From JBBQXK01 sp052387255 (lineage in GTDB: Bacteria; Pseudomonadota; Alphaproteobacteria; Rhodobacterales; Rhodobacteraceae): DNA of 64,000 bases. The DNA lies in NCBI GenBank assembly GCA_052387255.1, contig JBQTJI010000081.1, positions 5,738 through 69,737 on the forward strand, given 5' to 3'. Position numbers and translations under genes: made by a program. Every line of letters begins with the position of its first letter. The first letter of the stretch is position 1. Shown piece by piece: positions 15,733 to 24,947 of the stretch. The notes below the pieces were generated by a model. The model was not told the origin of the DNA, searched no databases, and was given only the letters and a program-made list of their open reading frames with translations.

Positions 15733-17520
15733 ATGCGATTTCTGGTGCGGGTGGCGGGGCTTCTGGCGGCCCTCTGTGTGTGGGGCGTGGCACAGGCCCA
15801 GGACGGCCCCCGCGCCTGGGTCCAGATCGAGGCGCAGCCGACCCGTGCCGATGCCGAAACGCGCGCGCGCGCCTATGCCGGGGTCTTCCCCGATGTGGCC
15901 GGGTTCCGCATGGCCTCGGGCTGGTATGCGATCTCGCTTGGCCCCTACACGCCCGAAGGCGCGGCCCAAAGGCTGGCGACCCTGCGCGCCGACAACCTGG
16001 TGCCGCCCGACAGCTTTGTCACCGAAGGCACGCTGTTCCGCGCGCCGTTCTGGCCGGTCGGGGCCAACCCGGCCGAGGCCCCGGTCCAGGGTGTCGCGCC
16101 CCCGGTCCCGGTCGAGGTGACCCCCCTGCCCGAAGCAGCACCGGATGTCGCCGTCACCCCCCCCGAACCCCCGCCCCCCCCGCCCGAGCCCGAGGAAACC
16201 GTGGCCGAGGCGCGGCGCGCCGAATCCGCCCTGACCGCCGACGACCGCAAGGCCCTGCAGGCCGCGCTGCAATGGTTCGGCTTCTACCGGAACGCCATCG
16301 ACGGGGCCATCGGCCCCGGCACTCGCGCGTCGATGGCCGAATGGCAGGCCGCGCAGGGGTTGGACCCCACCGGGGTGCTGACCACGAAACAGCGCGCGCT
16401 CCTCTTGGGCGAACGCGCGCGGATCGAGGCGGAACTGGGCCTTGTGCTGACCACCGAACCCGAAGCGGGGATCGAATTCCCGCTGCCCGCTGCCCTGGTC
16501 GAGTTCGACCGCTATGACCCGCCCTTCGTTCTGTACCGCCCCAAGGATGGCTCGGGCCTCAGCCTGGCGCTGATCTCGCAGCCGGGCGACGAGGCGTCGC
16601 TGGCAGCCCTTTACGACATCCTGCAGACGCTCGACCTCGTGCCGTTCGGCGGCCCGCGCGAGCGTGACGAGCGGTCCTTCGTGATCGACGCGGCAGACGC
16701 CCGCATCGCCACCCATGCCGAGGCGACGTTGGCCCAGGGCCTGATCAAGGGCTGGATGCTGACCTGGGAACCGGCGGCGGCGGCGCAGGCCGCAACCGTG
16801 ATGCAGACGCTGAAGGCGGGCTTCCGCCCCGTCGGCACCCGCGCGCTGGACCCGGGCCTTGTGGCGCTGGACGATACCGCACGCGCGGGCATGCTGGCGG
16901 GGATGGAGGTGCGCCGCCCGGAACGGTCGCGCAGCGGGTTCTATGTCACCGCCGAGGGGGCCGTGCTGACCGTGCCCGAGGCCGTGGCGGGTTGCGGCCG
17001 CATCACGCTGGACCGCGACACCGAGGCGTCGGTCACCCTGACCGACGAGGCACTTGGCATCGCCCTTCTGACCCCGGCCAAGCGGCTGGCCCCCGCCGCC
17101 GTGGCCGGGCTCGAGGACAGCCCGCCGCGCCTGGGGTCCGAGGTGGCGGTCGCGGGCTACAGCTATGAAGACGCCCTGCCTGCGCCCGCGCTGACCTTCG
17201 GCACGCTCGACGGGGCCACCGGCCTGAACGGCGAGGCCGACCTGCGGCGACTGACGCTGGACGCCCTGCCGGGCGACGCGGGCGGGCCGGTGCTGGACGC
17301 CTCGGGCACCGTGCTGGGCATGCTGCTGCCACGCGCGACGGGCGGCACGCGGCAGTTGCCGCAAGGCGTGTCCTTTGCCGCCGCCAGCGCTGCCATCACC
17401 GCCCGGCTGGCCGCCACCGGCCTGGCCCTGCCCCCTGCGGTCCGCAACGGTGCCCTCGCCCCCGCCGACCTGACCCGGAGGGCGACGCAGATGACGGTGC
17501 TGGTGTCCTGCTGGCCGTGA
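15733..17520 (+). CDS. Secreted SPOR/peptidoglycan-binding protein with inactive trypsin fold
   Basis: A 595-residue exported protein. Residues 1-22 are a signal peptide (AALCVWGVAQA before QDGP). About 25-95 resemble a SPOR domain (WVQIEAQPTRADAETRARAY). 120-165 form a Pro/Glu-rich linker. 170-230 are a peptidoglycan-binding domain (DRKALQAALQWFGFYRNAIDG, IGPGTRASMAEWQ). 400-565 follow a chymotrypsin-like fold (SGFYVTAEGAVLTVPEAVAGC, GDAGGPVLDASGTVLGMLLP). The catalytic positions are replaced: E416 where His is expected, G442 for Asp, and A516 for Ser. It is therefore a probable pseudoprotease anchored to denuded peptidoglycan, perhaps at the septum. Convergent with the amidase gene. Confidence 0.8.
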   Translation: MRFLVRVAGLLAALCVWGVAQAQDGPRAWVQIEAQPTRADAETRARAYAGVFPDVAGFRMASGWYAISLGPYTPEGAAQRLATLRADNLVPPDSFVTEGTLFRAPFWPVGANPAEAPVQGVAPPVPVEVTPLPEAAPDVAVTPPEPPPPPPEPEETVAEARRAESALTADDRKALQAALQWFGFYRNAIDGAIGPGTRASMAEWQAAQGLDPTGVLTTKQRALLLGERARIEAELGLVLTTEPEAGIEFPLPAALVEFDRYDPPFVLYRPKDGSGLSLALISQPGDEASLAALYDILQTLDLVPFGGPRERDERSFVIDAADARIATHAEATLAQGLIKGWMLTWEPAAAAQAATVMQTLKAGFRPVGTRALDPGLVALDDTARAGMLAGMEVRRPERSRSGFYVTAEGAVLTVPEAVAGCGRITLDRDTEASVTLTDEALGIALLTPAKRLAPAAVAGLEDSPPRLGSEVAVAGYSYEDALPAPALTFGTLDGATGLNGEADLRRLTLDALPGDAGGPVLDASGTVLGMLLPRATGGTRQLPQGVSFAAASAAITARLAATGLALPPAVRNGALAPADLTRRATQMTVLVSCWP

Positions 17521-17546
17521 TCTTGGCGCAGGGGGGGCGATCTGCC

Positions 17547-17585
17547 CAAGGTGGCGCAGGGATGGGGCAGGATTGCGCCACCTTG
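17547..17585. terminator. Bidirectional hairpin between convergent genes
   Basis: Perfect 12-base arms, CAAGGTGGCGCA at 17547-17558 and its complement at 17574-17585, enclose a 15-base loop. The hairpin stands 27 bases after the stop at 17520 and 93 bases from the opposing stop at 17678, where a shared terminator is expected. No long T-run follows in either direction. Confidence 0.6.
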
Positions 17586-17677
17586 CCGATTGCTTGGGTT
17601 GACTGACGCGGGACGCGGTCGGGGGTCGGCCAGGCCAGCACCTTGCCCTCGCAGACGCCCGCGTCACAAACGACAGA

Positions 17678-18589
<912 letters not shown>

Positions 18590-18670
18590 GGGCTGGGTTT
18601 CCGGTCTTGACGGCGCATCCTGCCCCGGTGTCCCGTCGGACGAAAGCCCCCTTGACCGCAGGAGCACGGG

Positions 18671-19150
18671 ATGTCCGACCAGCCTGAACCCGGCACCTTT
18701 CCATCGCGCGCGACGCTGCTGTCGATGTCGGGGATGGCGTTCATGCAAGGCATGCTGGCCGGGCGGCTGGCACCGTCGGGCATCTGGCAGGTCATGGGGT
18801 TCTCTCTGGCCTCTGTCGCCCCCGGTCGCGTGACGTTTCGCGGCACTCCGGGCGTGCAGCACGCCAATCCCGTGGGCGCGGTGCATGGCGGCTGGTACGG
18901 CACGCTGCTGGACAGCGCCATGGGCTGCGCGGTGATGACCGCCGTGCCGCAGGGCAAGTGGTACACCACGCTGGAGTACAAGATCAGCCTGATCCGGCCC
19001 GTGGCCTTTGGCGCAGAGGTCGAGGTCACGGGCATCCTCGACCATTGCGGGCGAAGCACCGCCGTCGCGCGTGGCGAGATCCGGGGCACCGATGGCCGCC
19101 TGCAGGCCACGGGATCGACCACCTGCATCCTGCTGGACGGCTCGACATGA
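18671..19150 (+). CDS. PaaI-type hotdog thioesterase
   Basis: A 159-residue hotdog-fold protein of the PaaI/YdiI acyl-CoA thioesterase group. The signature AVHGGWYGTLLDSAMGCAV places the helix of the hotdog with the usual HGG and Asp residues, and TTLEYKISLIRPV and GRSTAVARGEIRGTDGRL follow. These enzymes hydrolyse acyl-CoA esters, often aromatic-acid CoA; the substrate cannot be predicted here. The start is preceded by CAGGAG. It is divergent from the amidase gene and convergent on the DUF998 remnant. Confidence 0.83.
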   Translation: MSDQPEPGTFPSRATLLSMSGMAFMQGMLAGRLAPSGIWQVMGFSLASVAPGRVTFRGTPGVQHANPVGAVHGGWYGTLLDSAMGCAVMTAVPQGKWYTTLEYKISLIRPVAFGAEVEVTGILDHCGRSTAVARGEIRGTDGRLQATGSTTCILLDGST

Positions 19151-19265
19151 GCGCGGCGCAGGTGTTGCGTATCGGCGGTTCGCTGAACGGTTTCGGTTTG
19201 GTGGCGGGCCTGGCTCTGGTGCGGAGTATGCCGGGATGCCGACACCGCACCAATCACACAGGAGG

Positions 19266-19854
19266 CTACCCGCACGAGCGCCGCCAGAGCGGCGGCAGGG
19301 TCAGCGAAGCGGTCAAGAACCACAGCGCGGTCGCATCGAGATACAACCGCTCGGCCAGGCCGAAGCAGCGCCGCAAAGGGGCCGAGATGGTTGCGGCGAC
19401 AGCGGCGAATCCCAGCATGATCAGGTGCTTGAGCCAGATCAGCGCATCGTGCAACGGCCCCTGGACGGTGGCGGCCAGCAGGGGCGTGGCCTCGGTCGTG
19501 GTCATGCAGGCGCAGGCGAAGCCGATGATCGTGGCCGCGTGGTGCACCTGCCCCGACCGGGTGCGCGGGGTGCCGCGCGGGTCGTTCGGGAACAGCGCGA
19601 TGGCGATGCGCGCCAGCATCACCAGCAGCAGGCAGGCCGGGAACGGCCGGAGCCGTCGCCTGCCAGAATTGCCAGGCCAGCAGCAGAGCCGCCAGGCTGC
19701 CCGCCAGCATGTGGATGCGGAACGCCCGCGCTGTCGGTCCCACGCCACAGTCGCTGACAGGGTGGGCGAAACGGGCGCTGTCGCGGCGCAGGACCTGGAA
19801 CGACAGCAGGACCAGGATGTCGAGGCCATAAAACATGGCCGCGACACGCTCCAT
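19266..19854 (-). pseudogene. DUF998-like membrane protein, frameshifted
   Basis: Two overlapping minus-strand frames together make one membrane protein of about 195 residues. From the ATG at 19854 the first frame gives FYGLDILVLLSFQVLRR and MLAGSLAALLLAWQFWQA. Near 19625-19650 the sense continues only in the other frame, with ACLLLVMLARIAIALFP, NDPRGTPRTRSGQVHHA and the remaining hydrophobic segments to 19266. A one-base excess (or two-base loss) near the GGCCGTTCCCGGCC stretch explains this. The pattern (several helices and FPxDPxGTP loop) fits the DUF998 family. The ATG overlaps the proS stop (TGATG). It could be a real pseudogene or a sequencing error. Confidence 0.65.
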
Positions 19855-21191
19855 CAGGTGCCCGCGTAGATCTGCGCCACCCGGTCCACCGCCGCCTCGG
19901 GCGACATCTCTTCGGACTGGCCGCTGCGGCGCGAGGTGAGTTCCACCTTGCCGGCGGCAAGGCCGCGCGGACCGACGGTGATGCGCCAGGGCAGGCCGAT
20001 CAGGTCCATCGTCGCGAACTTTTCCCCCGCCCGCGCGTCGCGGTCGTCGTAGAGGGGTTCCAGGCCACGGGCGAGCAACGCCTTTTCCAGCCCCGCACAG
20101 GCCGCGTCCGCCGCGCCGTCGCCCTGTTTGAGGTTGACGATGCCGACCGGGAAGGGCGTGACGCCCTCGGGCCAGATGATGCCGCGGTCGTCGTGGCTGG
20201 CCTCGATGATCGCGCCCAGAAGGCGAGACACGCCGATGCCGTGCGACCCCATCTCGACCGGAACCTTGGTGCCGTCGCGGGTCACCACCTCGGCCCCCAT
20301 CGACGCCGAATACTTTGTTCCGAAATAGAAAATCTGCCCCACCTCGATGCCGCGCCCGACCTTGCGGCGGGGTTCGGGGATGGTGTCGAACAGGGCGGGG
20401 TCGTGGGTTTCGTCGGTGCGGGCGTAGAGGGTGGTGAATTCCTGGCAGACGGATGCCACCTGGGCGCGGTCGTCATAGTCGATCTCGCGGCTGCCGAGGT
20501 GCAGGCCGGTCACCGCCGCATCATAGAAAACCTCGGATTCCCCGGTACTTGCCAGCACCAGAAACTCGTGCGTGTCATCGCCGCCGATGGGCCCCGAGGC
20601 CGCGCGCATGGGGATGGCGGTGAGGCCCATGCGCTCGTAAGTGCGCAGATACGACACCATATGTCGGTTATAGGCGTGAAGGGCGGCGTCGCGCTCGACG
20701 TCGAAGTTGTAGCCGTCCTTCATCAGGAACTCGCGCCCCCGCATGATGCCGAAGCGGGGGCGCATCTCGTCGCGGAACTTCCACTGGATGTGGTAGAGGG
20801 TCAGCGGCAGGTCCTTGTAGCTGTTGACGTGCGCGCGGAAGATGTCGGTGATCATCTCCTCGTTCGTCGGACCATAGAGCAACTCGCGCTTCTGGCGGTC
20901 GGTGATGCGCAGCATCTCTTCGCCGTAGTCGCCGTAACGCCCGGATTCCCGCCACAAATCGGCGGGCTGGATGGTGGGCATCAAGAGCGGGATGTGGCCC
21001 GCCCTGATCTGTTCCTGGTGCACGATCTCCTCGATCCGGCGCAAGCTGCGGAACCCCAGCGGCAGCCAGGAATAGATGCCCGCCGCCTGCTGCTTGATCA
21101 TGCCGGCCCGCAACATGTAGCGGTGCGAGACGATCTGCGCCTCGGCGGGGTTTTCGCGCAAGGTGGGCAGGAAATAGCGGGTCAGGCGCAT
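19854..21191 (-). CDS. proS: Prolyl-tRNA synthetase, short form
   Basis: A 445-residue class II synthetase. The start MRLTRYFLPTLRENP at 21191 and motifs GFRSLRRIEEIVHQEQ, LLYGPTNEEMITDIFR, FRDEMRPRFGIMRGREFLMKDGY and MGSHGIGVSRLLGAIIE are those of bacterial ProRS. The length shows that the large editing insertion of E. coli-type enzymes is absent, as is usual in alphaproteobacteria, so Ala-tRNA-Pro clearance would need a separate protein. Sequence from 21191 to 21866 in frame is non-coding shadow. A DUF998 remnant is coupled at its stop; a pentapeptide gene is divergent. Confidence 0.95.
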   Translation of the reverse strand: MRLTRYFLPTLRENPAEAQIVSHRYMLRAGMIKQQAAGIYSWLPLGFRSLRRIEEIVHQEQIRAGHIPLLMPTIQPADLWRESGRYGDYGEEMLRITDRQKRELLYGPTNEEMITDIFRAHVNSYKDLPLTLYHIQWKFRDEMRPRFGIMRGREFLMKDGYNFDVERDAALHAYNRHMVSYLRTYERMGLTAIPMRAASGPIGGDDTHEFLVLASTGESEVFYDAAVTGLHLGSREIDYDDRAQVASVCQEFTTLYARTDETHDPALFDTIPEPRRKVGRGIEVGQIFYFGTKYSASMGAEVVTRDGTKVPVEMGSHGIGVSRLLGAIIEASHDDRGIIWPEGVTPFPVGIVNLKQGDGAADAACAGLEKALLARGLEPLYDDRDARAGEKFATMDLIGLPWRITVGPRGLAAGKVELTSRRSGQSEEMSPEAAVDRVAQIYAGT

Positions 21192-21390
21192 GGGGCGGGC
21201 CTCATCGGACAGGGTACCGCGCGTTCCTAGCGGGAAGGGCACGGGTTCGCAACGGGCGAGGCGGCGGATGCACGGGGCGTGCACATCGCGTGCACAGCGC
21301 GTCTGCATCGATGAGGGGCGGCGGGGGCCTTGCATGAAGGGCCGAGTGACAGCCAGAGTGGCCGCAGATGCACCTGCCGGAGCGCCCGCG

Positions 21391-22656
21391 ATGCCCAAGG
21401 ACGACCCCCGCGACCTGCTGGATTGGATGGGCCTGTCGCGCACGCCCGCATGGGTCAAGTCGCGCCTGCTGGGCGGTCTGGCGGGGGTCGCGCTGGCGGT
21501 GCTGCTGGTGTTCCTTGTGGTGTCCGCGATCATCCTGATTGTGTCCTCATTGTTGGCAGCGGCTGGCACCACGCCCGGAGCGACGCTGGGGGCCGGGGGG
21601 CTGATCGTCGCCCTGCTGGGCGCGCCCTTCCTGATCTGGAACACGGTCATCAGGCACAAGGCGCTTGGGTTCCAGAAAGAGGGGCACATTACCGACCGGA
21701 TTTCCAAGGCGGTGGAGCAGTTGGGGGCGGAGAAGACGGTCAAGCGGCCGCTAATGGATACCGAGGGGAATCCGAGGCTGGACGACGGGGGCAAACCGAT
21801 TGTGGCCGAGCAGACCGTGCCCAACATCGAGGTGCGGATCGGGGGCATCCTGTCGCTGGAACGCATCGCGCAGGACAGTTGCGCCTATGACAAGGGGCGC
21901 GACCATGTGCGGGTGATGGAGATTTTGTGCGCGTACGTGCGGGAGAACGCACCGGCAACAAGTCTCGACCCAACACCAGAAATCAAAACGCGCAAAAAGC
22001 CGAGAATCGACATTCAAAAAGCGCTCGATGTGATCAAGCGGCGCAGTTCAGAACAGGAGGAGATAGAAGCAGACGTGCGCTACAGGCTAGACCTTCGTGA
22101 TTGCGATCTTGATGGTTGTGATCTGTCGGGGGGGAACTTCTCGGGGGCGATCATGTGGCGATGCCGATGCGAGGGCACGAACTTCACTAAATCCAGCCTT
22201 GTTGGAACGAATCTCGCGCATTCGCTGTTGAACTTTGCTTCGTTTCGAAATGCGACGATGAGAGGTACCAACTTGAACTATTGCGTTCTAACCGAAACTG
22301 GATTTTTCTCTGCCATTTTGGGCAACTTAGCTGGTGTTTGGATCGAGGGCGCAAGAATGACCGCATTGTCTTTTTCAACTCGAGCCGCCGATGATTTGTT
22401 TGGCTCTAAGGACACACAATTGAGACCTGATTTCGACGATTTCAAGCGCGAAGGGCTTAAGTTTGCTGACAGGCTTCATCTCGATGAAATGATCAAGGAC
22501 GGTGACCGCTTGGTCCAGCCGGGCGAACAAGTCAGTCGGAACGCACAGCAGTTCTTGCACTGGAACCCCTTTGATTCAGATGACTATGCCGCCGAGGAGT
22601 TCCGTTCAAAGTATCGCAAGCGGAAGGGACTTGTCGGCTGGCCATTCGATGACTAG
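21391..22656 (+). CDS. Pentapeptide-repeat membrane protein, compositionally mosaic
   Basis: A 421-residue protein (the alternative in-frame ATG 21334 adds 19 residues; 21391 has GGAG nine bases upstream). Residues about 20-95 contain two membrane segments (AGVALAVLLVFLVVSAI and LGAGGLIVALLGAPFL). A conserved cytosolic stretch with EVRIGGILSLERIAQDS and DHVRVMEILCAYVRENAP follows, then pentapeptide repeats (LRDCDLDGCDLSGGNF, TNLAHSLLNFASFRNATM, GTNLNYCVL) that build a right-handed beta-helix. Function is unknown. The first 0.55 kb has local GC content; from about 21950 the gene is markedly AT-richer, suggesting recombination. It converges on a small gene across a perfect hairpin. Confidence 0.82.
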   Translation: MPKDDPRDLLDWMGLSRTPAWVKSRLLGGLAGVALAVLLVFLVVSAIILIVSSLLAAAGTTPGATLGAGGLIVALLGAPFLIWNTVIRHKALGFQKEGHITDRISKAVEQLGAEKTVKRPLMDTEGNPRLDDGGKPIVAEQTVPNIEVRIGGILSLERIAQDSCAYDKGRDHVRVMEILCAYVRENAPATSLDPTPEIKTRKKPRIDIQKALDVIKRRSSEQEEIEADVRYRLDLRDCDLDGCDLSGGNFSGAIMWRCRCEGTNFTKSSLVGTNLAHSLLNFASFRNATMRGTNLNYCVLTETGFFSAILGNLAGVWIEGARMTALSFSTRAADDLFGSKDTQLRPDFDDFKREGLKFADRLHLDEMIKDGDRLVQPGEQVSRNAQQFLHWNPFDSDDYAAEEFRSKYRKRKGLVGWPFDD

Positions 22657-22733
22657 CGAGATCCTAATTTATCGGTTAGCCCTAGCATCATGAATTTGAA
22701 CTGGTTGCCTGCTGGGTCTACCACTGGCGTCTT

Positions 22734-22763
22734 GGCGGGCCGGGCATCGCTGCCCGGCCCGCC
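22734..22763. terminator. Strong hairpin between convergent genes
   Basis: Perfect 13-base arms GGCGGGCCGGGCA/TGCCCGGCCCGCC with a four-base loop lie between the pentapeptide gene stop (22656) and the opposing small gene stop (22770). A bidirectional transcription terminator is the likely role. No U-run is present. Confidence 0.7.
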
Positions 22764-22769
22764 CTGTCG

Positions 22770-22958
22770 TTACCCCCGTCCGCGCGACTTCGCGGACTGC
22801 ATGTTGCGGGTGCCGCGCACCATCTTGCCGCCGGGGTGCTGGCCGCCCTTGAGGGTGGCGGGGTCGAAGCCCTTACGGGGGGTGAGGGGCTTGGCCGGGG
22901 TCTTGGGCGGCACGGGGTGATCTTCGCCCGTGGGGCGGTTGGTGGAATCGTCGGTCAT
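22770..22958 (-). CDS. Small basic hypothetical protein
   Basis: A 62-residue protein beginning MTDDSTNRPTGEDHPVPP and ending QSAKSRGRG. It is polar and proline-rich at the start and basic with GGQHPGGKMVRGTRN towards the end, with no membrane segment. AAGGA lies eight bases before the ATG at 22958, and codon use resembles the local genes, which support a real gene. No domain is recognised; the length and charge would suit a nucleic-acid-associated protein, but that is a guess. Confidence 0.6.
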   Translation of the reverse strand: MTDDSTNRPTGEDHPVPPKTPAKPLTPRKGFDPATLKGGQHPGGKMVRGTRNMQSAKSRGRG

Positions 22959-23265
22959 GGGGTTTCCTTGCAGGAAAGGGGAAATGGCGCGCGAAGGCAC
23001 CCTTCCGGTGCGGTCCGCGCGGAGGTGGTGGTCCGGGGGGATCAGCCGCGCAGGCGGACGAAGACGAACAGGTCCATCGGCAGGGTACCTCTGTAGGATG
23101 AGCGCAGGATAACAAACCGCGCGGATCGGTGCAACCGCACCCCCCACCAGGCTTGCCCGCCGCATTCGTCGGCCCCCGCGCCGGATCGGAAGCCTGCAGT
23201 TGTCGCCGGACGGCCCGACGGCAAGCCCGTCACGTCGCGGCGAACCCGGGGGCGCGCGCCGGCGG
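22959..23265. other. Intergenic stretch without a recognised gene
   Basis: These 307 bases lie upstream of the small basic gene and downstream of the next minus-strand gene. Some ORFs cross it, but none has a plausible start, composition or family motif. No RNA gene or clear hairpin was seen. It probably holds the promoter of the 62-residue gene. Confidence 0.5.
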
Positions 23266-23601
23266 TCAGCGGGTGAAGAGCTTGCCGATCTTTTCGGCCT
23301 CGCTTCTGGCCTCGCCTGCCGACTGCCGCAGGTCCCGGAGCGCCTTCTTCTTGGCGGGGTCGAGCGACTTGTCCTTCAGCTTTTCGTCGGCCTGTGCGTA
23401 GAATTCGCTGACCATCCGCTTGATGACCCGCGAATTCTTGACGCCATCGCGATGGAACAGTTTAAGCTGTTCGAGCCATCTCTGCATGTTTTCGAGCTGG
23501 CTCCCGAGGTTCTGGATCAGACGGTCGAGTTCCTTGTCCTCCATCGGCGCCTTCTTGGCCGCGGCGACAAATGGCTTGGGGTCAATGCGGTAGTCGGTCA
23601 T
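23266..23601 (-). CDS. Hypothetical helical protein
   Basis: A 111-residue, highly charged protein starting MTDYRIDPKPFVAAAKK and continuing through LIQNLGSQLENMQRWLEQLK to ALRDLRQSAGEARSEAEK. The heptad-like spacing of hydrophobic residues suggests an all-alpha or coiled-coil protein; there is no signal peptide or membrane segment. The ATG at 23601 is chosen over a GTG at 23616. It is divergent from the AI-2E permease. No family is recognised. Confidence 0.6.
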   Translation of the reverse strand: MTDYRIDPKPFVAAAKKAPMEDKELDRLIQNLGSQLENMQRWLEQLKLFHRDGVKNSRVIKRMVSEFYAQADEKLKDKSLDPAKKKALRDLRQSAGEARSEAEKIGKLFTR

Positions 23602-23828
23602 GGTACCCGCAGTCACATGATTTCAACCAATCCTGTCGCGCAGCATGACAGTTGCGCCGTGATCGGTCAATTGTCGCAGGGACCGCTGGCGCAGCGGTGG
23701 GCCGTCGCCCGCGTGCCCATGCAAGCGCGGCATGGGGCAGCCAGTCCTGCCGCAACACTTCGCGCCCCTTGCGTGGTCCCCTGCCCTGCGCCATGTCTGC
23801 ACCCTGAGGCCCTGACAAGGATGGCGCC

Positions 23829-24947
23829 ATGGCTCTGCCGGTGCGGGAACAGGCGACGTACTGGGGTGTCGCGGCGGTGGTGCTGCTGCTGATGCTGGTG
23901 CTGCTGGAGAACGTGATCCTGCCCTTTGTGGTGGGGGGGGCGATTGCCTATTTCCTCGATCCGCTGGCCGACCGGCTGGAGCGGCTGGGGATGGGCCGGA
24001 CGCTGGCCACCGTCGCCATCTCGCTGGGCATGATGCTGATCGCGGTTCTGGTGGTGCTGGCGGTGATCCCGTCGCTGGTGTCGCAACTGTCGGCGCTGAT
24101 CAACGCGGCCCCCGCGATCTTCCAGCAGTTGCAGACCTTCCTGCTGGAGCGGTTCCCCGACCTCAAGGACGAGACCAGCACGATCCGCCAGACCATCCTG
24201 TCGATCGGCGAAACCATCCAGGCCAAGGGCGGCGATCTGGCGAACGGGCTGATCGGGTCGGCGCTGACGCTGATCAACGGCGTCGTGTTTCTGGTCGTGG
24301 TTCCGGTGGTGTCGTTCTATCTTCTGCTGGACTGGGACCGGATGATCGCGCGCGTGGACGGCTGGCTGCCGCGCGACCATGCCCCGGTGATCCGCCAGCT
24401 GGCGGGCGAAATCGACACCGTGCTGTCGGCCTTTGTCCGGGGGCAGATGAGCGTCTGCGTCATCATGGGGGTGTTCTATGCGGTGGCGCTGGGGCTGACG
24501 GGGTTGCAGTTCGGCATGGTGGTGGGGGCCATCGCGGGGGCGGTGACGTTCATCCCTTACGTCGGCGCGGTGGTGGGCGGCGCGCTGGCCATCGGCCTGG
24601 CGCTGTTCCAGTTCTGGGGTGACTGGCTGTCCATCGGGCTGGTCGCGGGCATCTTCGTGCTGGGGCAGTTCCTGGAGGGGAATGTGATCACGCCGAAGCT
24701 GGTGGGCAATTCGGTGGGCCTGCATCCGGTGTGGCTGATGTTCGCGCTGTCGGCCTTTGGCGCGCTGTTCGGGTTCCTGGGGCTCTTGGTCGCCGTGCCG
24801 CTGGCGGCGTCCATCGGGGTGCTGATCCGCTATGGCCTGCGGCAGTACAAGGACAGCCAGCTGTACCAGGGGGCGGCGTCGAAGCTGATCCTGGACGATC
24901 CGCCCGAGCCGCGCGGCCCGACGCTCAAGGTGCGGCCCCCGAAGTGA
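23829..24947 (+). CDS. AI-2E family (PerM/YdiK-like) membrane permease
   Basis: A 372-residue polytopic membrane protein of the AI-2E transporter superfamily. About seven or eight hydrophobic segments are visible, starting with YWGVAAVVLLLMLVLLENVI. Family motifs include PFVVGGAIAYFLDPLADRLE, GAVTFIPYVGAVVGGALAIG and LEGNVITPKLVGNSVGLHPV. Members export a range of small molecules or ions; the autoinducer-2 name does not fix the substrate. Its stop overlaps the hda start by four bases (GTGA), and hda overlaps ppk1, so the three form a coupled operon. Confidence 0.87.
   Translation: MALPVREQATYWGVAAVVLLLMLVLLENVILPFVVGGAIAYFLDPLADRLERLGMGRTLATVAISLGMMLIAVLVVLAVIPSLVSQLSALINAAPAIFQQLQTFLLERFPDLKDETSTIRQTILSIGETIQAKGGDLANGLIGSALTLINGVVFLVVVPVVSFYLLLDWDRMIARVDGWLPRDHAPVIRQLAGEIDTVLSAFVRGQMSVCVIMGVFYAVALGLTGLQFGMVVGAIAGAVTFIPYVGAVVGGALAIGLALFQFWGDWLSIGLVAGIFVLGQFLEGNVITPKLVGNSVGLHPVWLMFALSAFGALFGFLGLLVAVPLAASIGVLIRYGLRQYKDSQLYQGAASKLILDDPPEPRGPTLKVRPPK

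Noticed and set aside
15397..17667. 756-codon minus-strand ORF opposite the SPOR/trypsin-fold gene
   Set aside because: Antisense shadow rich in Gly, Arg and Gln; it also runs into glyQ. The plus-strand protein has a signal peptide and clear domains.
18958..19869. Plus-strand ORF continuing past the thioesterase stop
   Set aside because: It is antisense to hydrophobic DUF998 coding sequence and lacks plausible composition or a ribosome site.
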